Below are positions 62,856-64,000 of a stretch of DNA of 64,000 bases, piece by piece. Both the position numbers and the translations under genes were made by a program. How positions within the stretch are numbered: the stretch's first letter is position 1; each line of letters opens with the position of its first letter. The stretch spans positions 1 to 64,000 of the forward strand of contig NZ_JAJNCZ010000011.1 in the NCBI RefSeq assembly GCF_021026345.1, in the 5' to 3' direction. This DNA is from Rhizobium sp. GN54 (GTDB lineage Bacteria > Pseudomonadota > Alphaproteobacteria > Rhizobiales > Rhizobiaceae). Under the pieces are notes generated by a model that ran no database searches, was not told the DNA's origin, and saw only the letters and a list, made by a program, of their open reading frames with translations.

Positions 62856-63960
62856 GGAACCTCCGCGAGTGAAAGGGTGCGAGATCGGTCGAGAGAGTGC
62901 CGGCGGCGATCTGCGGAGCGACAACCAGCGCGTGGTTGGCCGCCAGCGTCACGCCGGAATGGCAGACCACGATGAAGGCACCGGGATGAGAGGCGGACTG
63001 TTCGTAGATCGGTAGACCGTCCTGGGTCTTGACGCGGAAGCCGGCCCAGCTGCGCACCACATTGAGCTCCGCGAGACAGGGAAAGACACGCATGGCCCGA
63101 TTGGCGAGCACTGCACTGATCTCCTGTTTCGTGGCGATGGCGGAGGTGTGCGTCTCCTCGCTGTCGCCGATCATCACGCCGCCCTCGTCCGTCTGTCGGA
63201 TCGTCGCAGAGGTGTATTCGAAGAACGGGCGGCATTTCTCGGTAACCAAGATCTGGCCCTTGCTGCGCTTGAGCGGCGCGTGAAGCCCGACCATCGCGGC
63301 CAGGCGCTGGTTGTCGGTGCCAGCGGCCAGCAGGATGCGGCGGGCGGCAATCGCGCCATATGCGCCGACAAGTCGAAAACCGTTGCCCTGCGGCTCGATG
63401 CGCTCGACCGCATGACCGGAGCGGTAATCGACGCCGCGATGGCGCATGGCCGCATGCAGCGCGCGGAAGAGGCGCAGCGAATTCACATGTCCGTCAGCCG
63501 GCGAATAGGCCGCGCCGACGACATCGGGGCCGACAAGCGGCAGGTGCCGACGCGTCTCTTGCGCGGTGAGTATTTCATAAGGTGCAGCCGCGCCACCGGT
63601 CTCGATGGCAATCTGCTCAAGCTCCGCCGCTAGCCCATCAAGTTCGCCCAGAGAGAGCGCAAAGGAAAAGGCGCCGCGCTGGCTGAGCGCCACATCGATG
63701 CCGGTGTCTTCGGCAAGCGCGGCGGCGAAGGCCGCCCAGCGCTCCGCCGAAGCTTTGGACCACAGCGCGTAGTGGGGCGCATGCAGACCCTTGCCCTGTA
63801 CCCAGACGAGGGCGAAATTGGCACGCGACGCTCGCGGATCGAGATCCGCTCCGTCCAGAACCATGGTCTTCAGGCCGGCGCGGGCAAGCCCCCAAGCCAG
63901 CGCAGCGCCGACGAGTCCCCCGCCGACGACCGCGATATCGCTTTTGTCCAATAAAGGCAT
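62836..63960 (-). CDS. FAD-dependent DAO-family dehydrogenase subunit (HcnC/OoxB type)
   Basis: This 374-residue DAO-fold flavoprotein has IAVVGGGLVGAALAWGLARAG at the start, a substrate/FAD segment ASRANFALVWVQGKG, and the C-terminal HPGAFIVVCHSGVTLAANHALVVAPQIA. It is the catalytic beta subunit of the three-part complex with the two genes after it, oxidising the amine of an imino or opine-like acid. The ATG at 63960 is near the window edge, and the upstream context is only 40 bases. Confidence 0.88.
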   Translation of the reverse strand: MPLLDKSDIAVVGGGLVGAALAWGLARAGLKTMVLDGADLDPRASRANFALVWVQGKGLHAPHYALWSKASAERWAAFAAALAEDTGIDVALSQRGAFSFALSLGELDGLAAELEQIAIETGGAAAPYEILTAQETRRHLPLVGPDVVGAAYSPADGHVNSLRLFRALHAAMRHRGVDYRSGHAVERIEPQGNGFRLVGAYGAIAARRILLAAGTDNQRLAAMVGLHAPLKRSKGQILVTEKCRPFFEYTSATIRQTDEGGVMIGDSEETHTSAIATKQEISAVLANRAMRVFPCLAELNVVRSWAGFRVKTQDGLPIYEQSASHPGAFIVVCHSGVTLAANHALVVAPQIAAGTLSTDLAPFHSRRFHASENS

Positions 63961-64000
63961 CAGAGAATGTCCGTTTGCGTGCGGCGTACGGCGCGACCCC

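Overview
The window looks like part of a large plasmid of a Rhizobiaceae-type alphaproteobacterium (Rhizobium, Agrobacterium, Sinorhizobium or a close relative). The left end is the tail of a rhizobial conjugation operon (traF-traB-traH), followed by the quorum-sensing pair traM/traR with a recognisable TraR box. The rest is GC-rich catabolic cargo dominated by ABC importers and enzymes for nitrogen-containing small molecules. I found no rRNA, tRNA, CRISPR array, prophage or replication gene. Assignments come from reading motifs and remembered family sequences; no database search was run.

Layout. 1-3.5 kb: conjugation and quorum sensing. 3.5-7.0 kb: a worn boundary with a broken FAD oxidase, an amino-acid ABC importer whose permease and ATPase are fused, and a frameshifted IS5-type transposase remnant. 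7.0-12.3 kb (minus): aldehyde dehydrogenase, amino-acid ABC importer and class V aminotransferase, divergent from an IclR regulator (12.4-13.3 kb). 13.3-22.2 kb (minus): hydantoinase, two SDR dehydrogenases, a PotABCD-type importer and an amidohydrolase. 22.4-34.9 kb (plus): paralogous amidohydrolase, RidA, AllC-like M20 hydrolase, PuuE-like deacetylase, KDG-kinase-like enzyme, peptide-type ABC importer with fused ATPases, cupin and an Asp-box protein. The order suggests uptake and stepwise hydrolysis of a ureide, hydantoin or amide conjugate, releasing a sugar-acid-like carbon skeleton; the substrate is unknown. 35.4-41.8 kb (minus): AruI-like ThDP decarboxylase, M20 carbamoylase, polar amino-acid ABC importer and polysaccharide-deacetylase-family hydrolase, divergent from a TetR regulator. 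42.8-49.1 kb (plus): AbgB-like amidohydrolase, unknown small protein, aminotransferase, class II aldolase, EamA exporter and D-threonine aldolase. 49.2-58.9 kb (minus): LacI-regulated operon with FrlB, FrlC and FrlD homologues, a CUT1 sugar ABC importer and a DAO-type oxidase, read here as an Amadori-compound (fructosamine) pathway. 59.5-64 kb (minus): enolase-superfamily enzyme, RidA and a three-subunit flavin/iron-sulfur dehydrogenase of the opine/HcnABC/hydroxyproline type.

Regulation visible in the DNA includes a TraR box, a nearly identical palindrome in the IclR and TetR divergent promoters, a LacI-type operator before frlB, an attenuator-like hairpin between frlB and its transporter genes, and several long perfect inverted repeats of unknown role.
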